64,000 nt of DNA from Mogibacterium sp. (GCA_017403955.1 JAFRDH010000022.1:62001-126000); one strand, 5' to 3'; positions 36,756-47,322 are shown, numbered from the stretch's first letter. Translations and numbers: made by a program. Notes: generated by a model from the sequence alone, not told the origin.

Positions 36756-39176
36756 ATGATTAAAACAAAAGAAAGTTTCAAAAGAGAGTACATACGCATA
36801 GCAGAAGAAATATTCGAGAGAACTCCTGAAAAGCTCAATGACAGAGATAAGTTCGCAGTTCTCGCAAGACTTGTCAATGCAGAGACAAATCTCAGAAGAT
36901 CAGCACTTACTGACCCGGCAGCTCCACCTGAAGGCAAAAAGGTTTATTATTTCTCAATGGAATTCCTTATCGGAAAGCTGATGGAGAACTATCTTATTAA
37001 CCTCGGCATCAGAGATCAGGTTGCAGAAGGGCTTAAGGATTTCGGAACTGATCTTGAAACTCTGTGCGCAGTAGAACCTGATCCGGGTCTCGGAAACGGT
37101 GGTCTTGGAAGACTCGCTGCATGCTTCATAGATTCTATGGCAGCACTCGGCATCAGAGGCGACGGAATGGGTCTCAGATACAAGTTCGGACTCTTCAAAC
37201 AGAAAATCGAGAACGGTTATCAGATCGAACTACCGGATGCGTGGCTTGATGAAGGATATATCTGGGAGAGAGCTATCCCGTACGAATCAGTTATCGTCAG
37301 ATTCGGCGGAAGAGTTGACAGAAGATATGTTGACGGAGAGATGGAATATGAGCATGTAGATTATACCACTGTAAGAGCGGTACCTTATGATGTTCCTATT
37401 CTCGGATTCGGCGGAACTACAGTCAATACACTTCACCTCTGGGATGCTCAGCCTGTTCACGATACGATCGATATGGACGCTTTCAATCAGGGCAACTACA
37501 GCAAGGCCATGAAGGAAAGAAGTGAGATCGAGGCTATCACAAGCATTCTCTATCCGGATGACAGACAAGGTATCGGAAAGAAACTCAGACTCAGACAGGA
37601 ATACTTCCTCGTTGCTGCCGGAATCGGTATGATCGTAAGAGAATATAAGTCGAAATACGGCGAAAACGTCTGGGAGAAACTTCCTGAGAGAGTTCAGATC
37701 CATATCAACGATACACATCCGACTATGTGTATTCCTGAACTCATGAGAGTTCTTATGGATGAAGAGGATCTTGAATGGGACGAGGCTTGGAAAATCACCA
37801 AGAACACGATCTCATTCACGAACCACACCGTACTTCCTGAAGCACTTGAGAAATGGCAGATCCCACAGTTCCAGGAACTTCTTCCTAGAATTTATATGAT
37901 CATTGATGAAATCAACAGACGCTGGCAGAAGAGTCTTCCTATCGAGGCTCCTGACTGGCATGAATTGTCAAGAGAGACATCAGCGCTCTGGGATGGCGAA
38001 GTCAAGATGGCCAATCTTTCGGTAATCGGAAGCCATTCAGTCAATGGTGTTTCGGCACTTCACAGTGATATTCTGACTAAGACAGTCTTTAAGAAATTCT
38101 ACGAGCTGAATCCTCGTAAGTTCAACAACAAGACCAACGGAATAAGCCACAGAAGATTCCTTATTCAGGCTAATCCGTCACTTACAAGACTGATCAACCA
38201 GACAATCGGAACGAAATGGCAGTCAGACCTCAGCAGACTCAACATGCTCAACGACTTCATCGATGATCCGGTATTCCTGAGTGATCTTCAGGCTGCCAAG
38301 AGATACAACAAGCAGAGACTTGCCGATTATATCAGCAAGAATATGAGTATCGATGTAGACCCGGATTCCATCTTCGATGTTCAGGTCAAGAGGATCCATG
38401 CATATAAGAGACAGCTCCTGAATGCTTTCAAGGTTCTTGATCTGTACAACAGACTCAAAGCTAATCCGGATCTGCCTATCAACAAGTATACTTTCATATT
38501 TGCCGGCAAAGCAGCTCAGGGTTATGAGTTTGCGAAAGAAGTCATCAAGTTCATCAACAGCCTTGCTGATGTAGTCAACTCTGATCCTGATGCAAATGAC
38601 AAGATCAAGGTAGTATTCATTGAGAACTTCTGTGTATCCAATGCTCAGCTGATTTATCCTGCTGCTGATGTAAGTGAACAGATTTCTACAGCAGGAAAGG
38701 AAGCCAGCGGTACCGGAAATATGAAGTTCATGATGAACGGCGCTATTACTCTCGGGACTATGGATGGCGCGAATGTAGAGATCAACCAGCTTGTCGGAAA
38801 TGACAATATGTTCATTTTCGGATATTCATCTGATGAGGTAGAGAACTTCTACAAGCACGGCGGATACTCTGCACAGTTGACACGTGACAATGATTCCAGA
38901 CTTATCCGTATCACTGATCAGCTGATCGATGGATTCTTCAGGAAGAGCGGTCAGGATTTCTGGGGCATTCATGATGCACTTCTCAACCATAATGACGAGT
39001 TCTTCGTGCTCGGAGATTTCGATTCCTATGTCCGTACATGGGAAGAACTTGACAAAACTTACAGTGACAAAGAGAAGTGGGCCAGGATGTCACTTGCCAA
39101 TATTGCTAATTCAGCATTTTTCTCAAGCGACAGAACTATCAAAGAATATGCTGAAGATATTTGGCAGGTACTCTAG
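36756..39176 (+). CDS. glgP: Glycogen/starch/alpha-glucan phosphorylase
   Basis: Releases glucose-1-phosphate from glycogen. The 806-residue length is typical. VYYFSMEFLIGKLMENYLIN near residue 55, EPDPGLGNGGLGRLAACF near 107 and the pyridoxal-phosphate lysine in STAGKEASGTGNMKFMMNG near 645 are all present. The ATG at 36756 has weak AAAGG-like sequence some distance upstream. It is adjacent to the synthesis genes, so degradation and synthesis share a locus. Confidence 0.95.
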   Translation: MIKTKESFKREYIRIAEEIFERTPEKLNDRDKFAVLARLVNAETNLRRSALTDPAAPPEGKKVYYFSMEFLIGKLMENYLINLGIRDQVAEGLKDFGTDLETLCAVEPDPGLGNGGLGRLAACFIDSMAALGIRGDGMGLRYKFGLFKQKIENGYQIELPDAWLDEGYIWERAIPYESVIVRFGGRVDRRYVDGEMEYEHVDYTTVRAVPYDVPILGFGGTTVNTLHLWDAQPVHDTIDMDAFNQGNYSKAMKERSEIEAITSILYPDDRQGIGKKLRLRQEYFLVAAGIGMIVREYKSKYGENVWEKLPERVQIHINDTHPTMCIPELMRVLMDEEDLEWDEAWKITKNTISFTNHTVLPEALEKWQIPQFQELLPRIYMIIDEINRRWQKSLPIEAPDWHELSRETSALWDGEVKMANLSVIGSHSVNGVSALHSDILTKTVFKKFYELNPRKFNNKTNGISHRRFLIQANPSLTRLINQTIGTKWQSDLSRLNMLNDFIDDPVFLSDLQAAKRYNKQRLADYISKNMSIDVDPDSIFDVQVKRIHAYKRQLLNAFKVLDLYNRLKANPDLPINKYTFIFAGKAAQGYEFAKEVIKFINSLADVVNSDPDANDKIKVVFIENFCVSNAQLIYPAADVSEQISTAGKEASGTGNMKFMMNGAITLGTMDGANVEINQLVGNDNMFIFGYSSDEVENFYKHGGYSAQLTRDNDSRLIRITDQLIDGFFRKSGQDFWGIHDALLNHNDEFFVLGDFDSYVRTWEELDKTYSDKEKWARMSLANIANSAFFSSDRTIKEYAEDIWQVL

Positions 39177-39301
39177 TGTTCTAAATAAATACATAAGGCA
39201 ATTTAGTTCTTAAAACAGATAAAATTAAATAAAATTATCTTATGTGAGACGTTGCTTTTATATAAACCATAACTAAGAAATTGCACAGGAGGCTAGATGC
39301 T

Positions 39302-40432
39302 ATGAAAAAGAAAAAATGTATTGCTATGCTCCTCGCCGGGGGTCAGGGAAGCAGACTGAAAGAACTGACTTCGAGCATTGCAAAACCGGCGGTATCTTTC
39401 GGGGGTAAATACCGAATCATCGATTTCGGTCTCTCGAATTGCGTTAATTCGGGAATCGATACAGTAGGAATCCTTGTGCAGTATAAGCCGCTCATCCTGA
39501 ACAAATACGTAGGAACAGGTGAATCCTGGGATATGGCTGTTGCGGATGGCGGAGTCCATATCCTTCCACCGTTTGCCGGAGAAACAGGCGGTGAGTGGTA
39601 TGAAGGAACAGCAGATGCTATTTATCATAATATCGACTTCATAGATATTTATGATCCTGAGAATGTTCTGATTCTTTCAGGTGACCATATCTACAAGATG
39701 GACTACAACCTGATGCTGGAGGAGCATGTTTCCAGAGATGCAGATCTTACCGTATCGGTAATCGAAGTACCTTGGGAAGAAGCAAGCAGATTCGGTATCA
39801 TGTCCACTGATGAAGAGGACAGGATCACAAAGTTCTCAGAGAAACCAAAAGAACCGGACAGCAATCTGGCTTCAATGGGTATTTATATCTTCAAGTGGAA
39901 AGCACTGAGAAAGGCTCTCCTCGAGGATCATAAGGACCGCGATTCAGAGCATGACTTTGGTAAGAACATCATTCCTAAGATGTTAGCTGAAGGCAAGAAC
40001 CTTATCGTTTACAGGTTTGAAGGATACTGGAGAGACGTCGGAACTGTTCAGAGCTATTATGACAGCCAGATGGACCTGATGGATAATGTAGAGAATATCA
40101 ATGTGTTCACAAAGGATATGAAAGTGTTCTCGAACTCGAATATTTATCCGCCTCAGTACCTCGGCCCTAATGCTATCATCAAGAATTCTCTGATCTGCAA
40201 CGGCTGCACTGTATATGGAACTGTTGAGCACTCGATCCTCGGATCCGGCGCAGTAGTAGGTGCGGAAACGGTTGTAGAAGATTCGATCATCCTGCCTAAT
40301 GCAATTATCGGCAGGAACTGCAAGATCAACAAAGCTATTATCAATGAAGGTGTCGTAGTAGGCGATAACGAGGAAATCGGCAGCGCTGATGGAGAAGTAT
40401 TCGTATACGGCAAATCTAAACTGTCAATTTAA
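39302..40432 (+). CDS. glgC: Glucose-1-phosphate adenylyltransferase
   Basis: Makes ADP-glucose, the committed step of glycogen synthesis. The 376-residue protein begins [19 protein letters not shown], the nucleotide-binding loop, followed by [31 protein letters not shown] near 103 and [11 protein letters not shown] near 123 are catalytic-domain motifs, and the C-terminal left-handed beta helix is visible as repeated hexapeptide-like segments. AGGAGG lies 9 bases before the ATG at 39302. It pairs with GlgD downstream. Confidence 0.95.
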   Translation: MKKKKCIAMLLAGGQGSRLKELTSSIAKPAVSFGGKYRIIDFGLSNCVNSGIDTVGILVQYKPLILNKYVGTGESWDMAVADGGVHILPPFAGETGGEWYEGTADAIYHNIDFIDIYDPENVLILSGDHIYKMDYNLMLEEHVSRDADLTVSVIEVPWEEASRFGIMSTDEEDRITKFSEKPKEPDSNLASMGIYIFKWKALRKALLEDHKDRDSEHDFGKNIIPKMLAEGKNLIVYRFEGYWRDVGTVQSYYDSQMDLMDNVENINVFTKDMKVFSNSNIYPPQYLGPNAIIKNSLICNGCTVYGTVEHSILGSGAVVGAETVVEDSIILPNAIIGRNCKINKAIINEGVVVGDNEEIGSADGEVFVYGKSKLSI

Positions 40433-40450
40433 GGAAGGAGGAGTAGAGCA

Positions 40451-41554
40451 ATGAAGACAATTGGACTGATTTCTGCAAATTATGGGAGCTCCTCATTCGG
40501 TGCGCTTTTAGATAACAGAACACTTGCATCGCTTCCTTACGGCGGCAGATACAGACTTATAGATTTTGCACTTTCAAATATGACTAATTCCGGTATTACA
40601 ACGGTTGGTATTATTGCACCTTATAACTCAGGTTCTCTTATCGACCATATCGGTATCGGAAGCCCATGGTCACTCGGCCGTAAGAGCGGCGGCCTGTTCC
40701 TTATGCCTGGTTCGGCTTACGGAGTTCAGGCTGCAGGAAGCAGATTCCTGCTCAGAGACCTTATCAAGGCAAAGAAATTCTTCGAGAGAGATGATGCTGA
40801 TTACGTGATCATGTCCGGAAGCAGCGATGTCTGGAATATCGATTTTGAACCACTGATCAAGCAGCATGAAAAGTCCGGAAGACCTATTACTATGGTATAC
40901 AAGAAGGTACCTAGAGGTGAGGACTACTTCGGATATTTCCTGAACATCGACGAAGACGGCAAAGTAACAGACATCAGAGAAGAAGCTTTCGGGTGGGCGA
41001 ACTATTTCGCAGACTGCTTCATTATCGACAGAGATTATATGCTCGACTTCATGTCATGGTTCGGACCTCTTGAATATATGGACATGATCCAGATCATCCA
41101 GAACAATATGGATACAATGGATCTCGGCACATTTGAGTTCAGAGGATATCTCGGCAAGATCAAGAATCCTGCTGACCTGCTCAAGGTCAATCAGGCTATG
41201 ACTGATTACGATATCCGTAATGAAGTATTCTGCAATCCTGAGAGACCTATTTTCACTAAGACTCAGGACGAAGCTCCGGTATTCCATCTCCCTGAAGCTG
41301 ATGTACGCAACTCTGTAATTTCTGCAGGATGCAGAATCGAAGGCAGAGTTGAGAACAGTATTATCTTCAGAAGTGTTAATGTCGGCAAAGGCGCAGTTAT
41401 CAGAAACAGCGTGATCATGATGCATGGCGAGATCGGAGAAGGCGCTGTGCTTGATAATGTAATTGCTGACAAATACGTAAAGATCAACGATGGCGTCAAG
41501 CTTTACGGAGGCGGAGGAGAGCCTATCATTATCGGCAAAGAGAAAACCATTTAA
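40451..41554 (+). CDS. glgD: Glucose-1-phosphate adenylyltransferase subunit GlgD
   Basis: A 367-residue GlgC paralogue found next to glgC in Firmicutes, acting as a modulatory subunit. The start lacks the GGQGSR loop (LISANYGSSSFGALLDN instead), the expected loss of catalytic nucleotide-binding residues, while YGGRYRLIDFALSNMTNSGI is kept. The C-terminal beta-helix repeats (NSVISAGCRIEGRVENSIIF) are clear. GGAGGAG precedes the ATG. Confidence 0.93.
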   Translation: MKTIGLISANYGSSSFGALLDNRTLASLPYGGRYRLIDFALSNMTNSGITTVGIIAPYNSGSLIDHIGIGSPWSLGRKSGGLFLMPGSAYGVQAAGSRFLLRDLIKAKKFFERDDADYVIMSGSSDVWNIDFEPLIKQHEKSGRPITMVYKKVPRGEDYFGYFLNIDEDGKVTDIREEAFGWANYFADCFIIDRDYMLDFMSWFGPLEYMDMIQIIQNNMDTMDLGTFEFRGYLGKIKNPADLLKVNQAMTDYDIRNEVFCNPERPIFTKTQDEAPVFHLPEADVRNSVISAGCRIEGRVENSIIFRSVNVGKGAVIRNSVIMMHGEIGEGAVLDNVIADKYVKINDGVKLYGGGGEPIIIGKEKTI

Positions 41555-41574
41555 TATTTCCAGGGGATAAATAA

Positions 41575-43029
41575 ATGGCTACTAAGACAAAGATTTTGTT
41601 CGCGGCGTTCGAGGCTGTTCCTTTTATCAAGACCGGCGGCCTCGGCGACGTTGCCGGTTCGCTTCCGGCCTATATCAGAAACGATGAATTTGACGCAAGA
41701 GTCATTCTTCCGCTTCTGAATACAATTCCTGCAGAATACAGGAATAAGATGAGATTCATCGAAAGCTATGAGGTTAAACTGGGCTGGAGAAGTCAGTACT
41801 GCGGACTTTTTACACTCCGTAAAGGCGGCGTCACATATTACTTCCTTGACAACGAATATTACTTCAAGAGAGGAAGCGTATATGGCGAATTCGATGATGG
41901 AGAGAGAGTAGCTTTCTTCTCATCAGCCGTACTCGAAACAATCAGACATATCAGCAAAAATTTTGCACCGGATATTCTGCATTGCAACGACTGGCATACT
42001 GCGCTGATACCTGTATTCCTCAAAGAGCTTTACAGAGGCGAGGACCTGTTTGACAGGATCAAGACTGTCTTCACTATCCACAACCTCAAGTTCCAGGGGC
42101 AGTATAACAAATACATGATTGGGGACGTTCTCGGACTTCACAGAACACCTGCAGAGGGTCAGCTCAATCATGATGACAGTATCAACTTCCTTCAGGGTGC
42201 AGTTATTTACTCAGATGCTGTTACTACAGTAAGCCCGACTTATGCTGAAGAGATCTGCACTGTCAAATATGGTGAGAGACTCGAGGGTCTCTTTGAGTCA
42301 AGGAAATACAAGCTTTCCGGTATCATTAACGGTATCGACAGGAAGAACTATGACCCAATGACAGACAAGGCTGTGGCGGTACATTTCGATGAAGACAGCC
42401 TTGACAAGAAGACAGAAAATAAGCTGGCTCTTCAGAGAGAACTCGGACTTAGAGAGGATCCTGATGTTCCACTGTTTGCCATGGTAAGCAGACTCACTCA
42501 GCAGAAGGGTGCAAATCTGATCGTTGATCTTCTTCCGGAATTCGCTGAGCGTAAGATGCAGCTGGCTGTACTCGGAACAGGAGATCTGAACTTCGAAGCT
42601 GCGCTCGGAGACTTTGCATATAGCCACGGCGAGAACTTCGCTGCAAAGATCACTTTCAACGAGCCGATGTCCAGGAGATTCTACGCATCTGCAGATGTAT
42701 TCCTGATGCCGTCTGAGTTCGAGCCATGCGGACTTGCGCAGATGATCTCGATGAGATACGCTACTCTGCCTCTTGTCAGAGAGACCGGCGGCCTCAAGGA
42801 CACAGTAAAAGGCTATTGGGATGCAGGAGAGAATGCTAACGGATTCTCTTTCAAGGACTTCGATGCAAACGGACTCAGGAATGCCGTAGATTGCGCTCTT
42901 GATCTCTGGTACACAGATAAAAAGATGTGGCGCAAATTGCAGCACAATGCTATGAATGAAAACTTCGGCTGGGAAGAATCAGCTGAGAAGTACAGGGAGC
43001 TTTACAGAAGCCTTGTAGATGCTGATTGA
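41575..43029 (+). CDS. glgA: Glycogen synthase (ADP-glucose, GT5)
   Basis: Extends glycogen chains from ADP-glucose. The 484-residue GT-B enzyme has the N-terminal KTGGLGDVAGSLP near residue 19, HCNDWHTALIPVFLK near 138, FTIHNLKFQGQY near 168, and the C-terminal PSEFEPCGLAQMISMRYATLPLVRETGGL near 380 with the catalytic Glu. The ribosome site (AGGGG) is adequate. It is the last of the glgCDA block before a hairpin. Confidence 0.95.
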   Translation: MATKTKILFAAFEAVPFIKTGGLGDVAGSLPAYIRNDEFDARVILPLLNTIPAEYRNKMRFIESYEVKLGWRSQYCGLFTLRKGGVTYYFLDNEYYFKRGSVYGEFDDGERVAFFSSAVLETIRHISKNFAPDILHCNDWHTALIPVFLKELYRGEDLFDRIKTVFTIHNLKFQGQYNKYMIGDVLGLHRTPAEGQLNHDDSINFLQGAVIYSDAVTTVSPTYAEEICTVKYGERLEGLFESRKYKLSGIINGIDRKNYDPMTDKAVAVHFDEDSLDKKTENKLALQRELGLREDPDVPLFAMVSRLTQQKGANLIVDLLPEFAERKMQLAVLGTGDLNFEAALGDFAYSHGENFAAKITFNEPMSRRFYASADVFLMPSEFEPCGLAQMISMRYATLPLVRETGGLKDTVKGYWDAGENANGFSFKDFDANGLRNAVDCALDLWYTDKKMWRKLQHNAMNENFGWEESAEKYRELYRSLVDAD

Positions 43030-43080
43030 ACTATCAGGATCATTTAACCGTTTTCACTACGTATAATAATCAAAAACACA

Positions 43081-43124
43081 AACTCCCGTTTCGTCTATAA
43101 TATGCACAGAAACGGGAGTTTTGG
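43081..43124 (+). terminator. Terminator between glgA and the amylase-MalQ gene
   Basis: AACTCCCGTTTC (43081-43092) pairs perfectly with GAAACGGGAGTT (43109-43120), loop 16 bases, followed by TTGG. The T-run is short, so partial read-through to the next gene is possible. Confidence 0.65.
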
Positions 43125-43146
43125 TAATAAAGGACTAAAGTAAAAT

Positions 43147-46100
43147 ATGAAGATATATCACGACTCCAGAAATACAGATTACAGAAAACCTTTCGGAGCT
43201 GCAAAGACCGGAACAGACATAACGATATCACTAATGGTCGAAGACATGAAACCTGAGAATGTCAGACTTGTTGTACGCAGAGACGATTCATCCGTACCTC
43301 AGTTCCTCGGGATGAAAGAAGTAGCGGGATCGAATACGAAGACAAAATATGCAGTGACGTTGAAAGCTCCTGAAAAAGGATGCCTTCTGTGGTACTATTT
43401 CGCACTTGAAGTCGGTGACGAAGATTTCCGTGATACGATTTATTACGGGAATAACGAAAATGCAATGGGCGGTACCGGCCGTATATACAGAATGGATCCG
43501 GTACCTTATCAGATAACTGTATATCGCGAATCCAGTGTTCCTGAATGGTACAAAAACGGGATCGTATATCAGATTTTCCCTGATAGATTTGCAAGAGATG
43601 AAGACTGGAAGGAAAGATGCGAAGCCTCGGTCAAAAAGATCAATGAAAGACCGGGCGGAGCGAAACGTTTTATCCAGGAAGACTGGAATCAGAAAGCGTT
43701 CTATGTAAAGGATGAAAAAGGCAGAGTAACAGACTGGCCTATCTACGGAGGCAGTTTTAAAGGCATAGAAGAGAAACTTGATTATCTGAGTTCTCTCGGT
43801 GTCTCTGCTATTTATCTGAATCCTATTTTCGAATCAACATCCAATCACCATTATGATACTGCCGACTATATGAAGACTGACTCATCTCTCGGAACAGAGG
43901 AAGATTTTGTCAGCCTTGCTGCTGCTGCAAAGAAACGCGGCATAAGGATATTCCTTGACGGTGTATTCAGCCACACCGGCGCAGACAGCAAGTACTTTGA
44001 CAGGTTCGGGAATTTTGAACCCGGACTTGGCGCTTATGCCAACGAAGACTCACCTTACAGAAGCTGGTACAAGTTCGATGATAATGAAGAGTGCGGTTAT
44101 AAATCCTGGTGGGGAGTAGACGACCTTCCGGAGGTGGACGAAGAGGATCCGGGGTTCAGAGAACTGATCACGGGCGAGGGCGGAGTGCTCGAACACTGGA
44201 TGAAACTCGGCGCATCCGGATGGAGACTTGACGTTGCGGACGAACTTCCGGACAGTTTTATACGCGCAATCACAAGCCGTGTTAAGAAAACAGATCCTGA
44301 AGGACTTGTGATCGGTGAGGTCTGGGAGGATGCCAGCAATAAGATCAGCTATGGAGAACGCAGAAAATACTTCATGGGCGATGAGCTGGACGGAACGATG
44401 AATTACCCGCTGAGGGATATTCTGCTTGATTACATCAACTATACGATTTCTTCCGGATATGCCGGCGAGATGCTGATGAATCTTAAAGAGAACTATCCTG
44501 AAGAGAATTTCTACGGAGCACTCAATCTCATCGGAAGCCATGACCGGGAGAGGATCATTACAGCAATGGCCTGCGAAGAGGATTACAGATCTGCTGTACG
44601 CAAGGTCAGAGCGCTTGCGACTCTTCAGTATACACTTCCTGGAGTTCCATGTATCTATTACGGAGATGAAGTCGGTCTTACCGGCAAAGCTGATCCTGAG
44701 AACAGGAACGGATTCCCGTGGGGTTTTGAGAATCTTGACCTCGGATATCACTACAGAATGCTGGGGCTCATATATCATGAACATCCGGTTCTCAAGGATG
44801 GAGAATTCAGGATGCTTTCCGGTGACTACGGCATCAGTGATGATGTGTTTGCTTTCGTGAGAAGCGGCGGACGATCAAATAAGACAGGCGAGAAAATAAT
44901 AGTTCTTGCCAGCAGACGCTATGGAGATGTGGATGTTGATCTCAGAAACATTCCGGGACTTGAGTGCGGATATGCGCTGGAACTTCTTTCCGGGGGAAGG
45001 ATGGAGACAGGTGATGCAGGGATAGAGGAGATCATCCATATGGAACCTCTGTCCTGCAGGATCATCTGCATAATGGATGAGCCTCCTGCTAAGGAGATGC
45101 TGGGAAGAAGCGCGGGCGTGATCTGCCATATCAGTTCTCTTGGCAAGGGCGTTCTCGGAACTCCTGCCAAAGAATTTGCGGATTATATCGCTTCTGCAGG
45201 AATGAAAATCTGGCAGGTGCTTCCTCTCAATCCGACGGGACTCGGCGATTCGCCATATTCAAGCAGAGCTGCTTTTGCCGGGAATCCTGATTTCATCAAT
45301 AGAGAAGAACTTCCTGACAGCAGCGGCTATGAACAATTCTGCCGCGATAATATGGACTGGCTCAGCGAATATGTCGCTTACACTATTATCAGGGAAATCG
45401 AGAAAGAGAAATCCTGGCAGGAATGGCCTGATGAATATAAATTCGGCGATCCTGCAAAGCTCCTTGAGAAGCTTTCAGCCGAATATAGCGACAAGATAGA
45501 AAAACTGGTGCGTGATCAGTACTATTTCGATGCTCAGTGGAAGGAACTCAAAGAATATGCTAACGGGCTAGGCATCAGACTGATGGGAGATCTGCCTATA
45601 TATATGGCGACTGACAGTGCGGATGTATGGGCGAACAAAGAAGTCTTCAGACTGGACGAAAACGGAAGACTCAAAGTACACGCCGGTGTACCGCCTGATG
45701 CATTCAGCAAAGATGGTCAGGACTGGGGAAATCCACTCTATGACTGGCAGGCCATTGAAAAGGACGGATACTCCTGGTGGATGAGAAGACTCCGGCAGTG
45801 TGCAGGACGATATGACATCCTGAGACTTGATCATTTCAGAGGATTCTCTGAGTATTATGCTGTGCCTGATGGCTTCAAGCCGACAAAGGGGTGCTGGCAG
45901 CATGGCCCGGGTCTCAGGTTCTTCAGAAAACTCCATGAGATGCTCGATGCGGGCGGATATGAGATGAAGATCCTGGCTGAGGATCTGGGCTTCCTCGATG
46001 CAGGAGTGAAGAATCTGCTTGAACTGGCAGGCCTTCCGGGCATGGATATCTGGCAGTTCACATCCGATGAGATGGAAGAAATGCCTGCAGAGAGGGCTAA

Positions 46101-46458
46101 ATACAGAGCCTTTTACACAGGAACACATGACAACGATACCATTATGGGCTATGTGCTTGAACTGCTGAAAGAAGAGAAAAAAGCACATTCAGGAATATCT
46201 TCCGAAGAGTTGAGAACTGAGGCGGAGATAGAAGCTCTCGCAATGATCCGGAAGATATATGAAAGTCCTGCTGCTCTTGCAATGGTGCAGCTTCAGGATA
46301 TGTTCCTCCTCGGCAGCGAGGCCAGAATGAATGTCCCTGGAGTAGCTGAAGGTAACTGGGGCTGGAGAATGCCCGGAGAATCCGTAAGTGAAGCATTCTC
46401 TGACTCCGAAGAAAGAGCTGCATGGTTCAAAGAGCTTGCAGAAAAAACCAAAAGATAG
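43147..46458 (+). CDS. Fusion of a GH13 alpha-amylase/neopullulanase-type enzyme with 4-alpha-glucanotransferase (GH77, MalQ)
   Basis: A 1103-residue two-enzyme protein. Residues 1-120 are a beta-rich N-terminal domain. About 135-630 is a GH13 enzyme: NGIVYQIFPDRFARDEDW near 138, nucleophile in GASGWRLDVADELPD near 358, acid Glu in VIGEVWEDAS near 390, NLIGSHDRERI near 460. About 650-1103 is MalQ: SAGVICHISSLGKGVLGTPA, PLNPTGLGDSPYSS, nucleophile in ILRLDHFRGFSEYYAVP near 897, ILAEDLGFLD near 940 and THDNDTIMGY near 995. Both active sites look complete. No signal peptide is seen, so it acts inside the cell on glycogen or maltodextrin. Confidence 0.9.
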   Translation: MKIYHDSRNTDYRKPFGAAKTGTDITISLMVEDMKPENVRLVVRRDDSSVPQFLGMKEVAGSNTKTKYAVTLKAPEKGCLLWYYFALEVGDEDFRDTIYYGNNENAMGGTGRIYRMDPVPYQITVYRESSVPEWYKNGIVYQIFPDRFARDEDWKERCEASVKKINERPGGAKRFIQEDWNQKAFYVKDEKGRVTDWPIYGGSFKGIEEKLDYLSSLGVSAIYLNPIFESTSNHHYDTADYMKTDSSLGTEEDFVSLAAAAKKRGIRIFLDGVFSHTGADSKYFDRFGNFEPGLGAYANEDSPYRSWYKFDDNEECGYKSWWGVDDLPEVDEEDPGFRELITGEGGVLEHWMKLGASGWRLDVADELPDSFIRAITSRVKKTDPEGLVIGEVWEDASNKISYGERRKYFMGDELDGTMNYPLRDILLDYINYTISSGYAGEMLMNLKENYPEENFYGALNLIGSHDRERIITAMACEEDYRSAVRKVRALATLQYTLPGVPCIYYGDEVGLTGKADPENRNGFPWGFENLDLGYHYRMLGLIYHEHPVLKDGEFRMLSGDYGISDDVFAFVRSGGRSNKTGEKIIVLASRRYGDVDVDLRNIPGLECGYALELLSGGRMETGDAGIEEIIHMEPLSCRIICIMDEPPAKEMLGRSAGVICHISSLGKGVLGTPAKEFADYIASAGMKIWQVLPLNPTGLGDSPYSSRAAFAGNPDFINREELPDSSGYEQFCRDNMDWLSEYVAYTIIREIEKEKSWQEWPDEYKFGDPAKLLEKLSAEYSDKIEKLVRDQYYFDAQWKELKEYANGLGIRLMGDLPIYMATDSADVWANKEVFRLDENGRLKVHAGVPPDAFSKDGQDWGNPLYDWQAIEKDGYSWWMRRLRQCAGRYDILRLDHFRGFSEYYAVPDGFKPTKGCWQHGPGLRFFRKLHEMLDAGGYEMKILAEDLGFLDAGVKNLLELAGLPGMDIWQFTSDEMEEMPAERAKYRAFYTGTHDNDTIMGYVLELLKEEKKAHSGISSEELRTEAEIEALAMIRKIYESPAALAMVQLQDMFLLGSEARMNVPGVAEGNWGWRMPGESVSEAFSDSEERAAWFKELAEKTKR

Positions 46459-46462
46459 AAAA

Positions 46463-46906
46463 ATGATTTACACAGACAAAACCAAGAAAGCGATAAAACT
46501 CAGCTATAAAGCTCATGCGGGACAAACTGACAAGAGCGGATTGCCGTATTTTCACCATCCTATGCATCTTGCAGAACAAATGGATGATGAAGACAGTACT
46601 GTTGTCGCGCTTTTGCATGATGTGGTAGAGGATACGTCTTACACATTTCACGATCTTGAACAGATGGGATTCGGAGATGCAGTGATCGAGGCGCTTAAAT
46701 TGCTCACTCATGACGATTATTCGCCATACCTCGATTATGTCAGGCGGATAGCAAAGAATCCTTTGGCAACAAAGGTCAAACTTGCAGACCTGAGGCATAA
46801 CAGTGACCTGTCGAGACTTAATCATGAACCTACAATTAAAGATATCGAGAGATATAATAAGTATCAGAAAGCAATTGCAATACTGACAGCAGAGCAACAG
46901 GAATGA
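46463..46906 (+). CDS. Small SpoT-like HD hydrolase (possible alarmone hydrolase)
   Basis: A 147-residue HD protein of the RelA/SpoT hydrolase type. AHAGQTDKSGLPYFHHPMHLAEQM near residue 15, the metal site VVALLHDVVEDTSYTFHDL near 48 and ATKVKLADLRHNSDLSR near 102 match the (p)ppGpp hydrolase core. The synthetase, TGS and ACT domains are absent, so it is a stand-alone small hydrolase. It starts 4 bases after the amylase-MalQ stop without a ribosome site, so translation is probably coupled. Confidence 0.8.
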   Translation: MIYTDKTKKAIKLSYKAHAGQTDKSGLPYFHHPMHLAEQMDDEDSTVVALLHDVVEDTSYTFHDLEQMGFGDAVIEALKLLTHDDYSPYLDYVRRIAKNPLATKVKLADLRHNSDLSRLNHEPTIKDIERYNKYQKAIAILTAEQQE

Positions 46907-46921
46907 TAAGAGGGGGAAGTT

Positions 46922-47293
46922 ATGAAATTCAGAATGGTACATGTTAACTTCAATGTCAGCGATCTCGGCAAGGCTATGGAGTTCTATGAGAAAGCCCTTG
47001 GCCTCAAAGAAGTAAGAAGGAAAACTGCTAAAGATGGTTCGTTTATTCTGGTGTATCTGGGAGACGGACAGAGTGATTTCGAACTCGAACTGACATGGCT
47101 CGAGGAGCATCCGCAAAAGTATGATCTCGGTGAGGAAGAGTTCCACCTTGCATTCCATGTGGACGATTTTGATGCTGCACATGCTCTTCACGAAGAGATG
47201 GGATGCATCGCCTTTGAGAATCATGATATGGGCATTTATTTCATAACTGACCCTGATGGTTACTGGCTCGAGATAATACCTGAGAAAAAATAA
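46922..47293 (+). CDS. Lactoylglutathione lyase/glyoxalase I family protein
   Basis: A 123-residue glyoxalase-fold protein: MVHVNFNVSDLGKAMEFYEKALGL at the start, ELTWLEEHPQKYDLGEEEFHLAFHVDDFDAAH in the middle and YFITDPDGYWLEIIPEKK at the end. His near residue 5, Glu near 60, His near 81 and Glu near 119 fit the metal ligands of glyoxalase I. It detoxifies methylglyoxal, a by-product of sugar metabolism, if the family assignment holds. GGGGGAAG precedes the ATG. Confidence 0.88.
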   Translation: MKFRMVHVNFNVSDLGKAMEFYEKALGLKEVRRKTAKDGSFILVYLGDGQSDFELELTWLEEHPQKYDLGEEEFHLAFHVDDFDAAHALHEEMGCIAFENHDMGIYFITDPDGYWLEIIPEKK

Positions 47294-47322
47294 AGCGTTT
47301 GACCGGAAGGAGAGCATTACCG

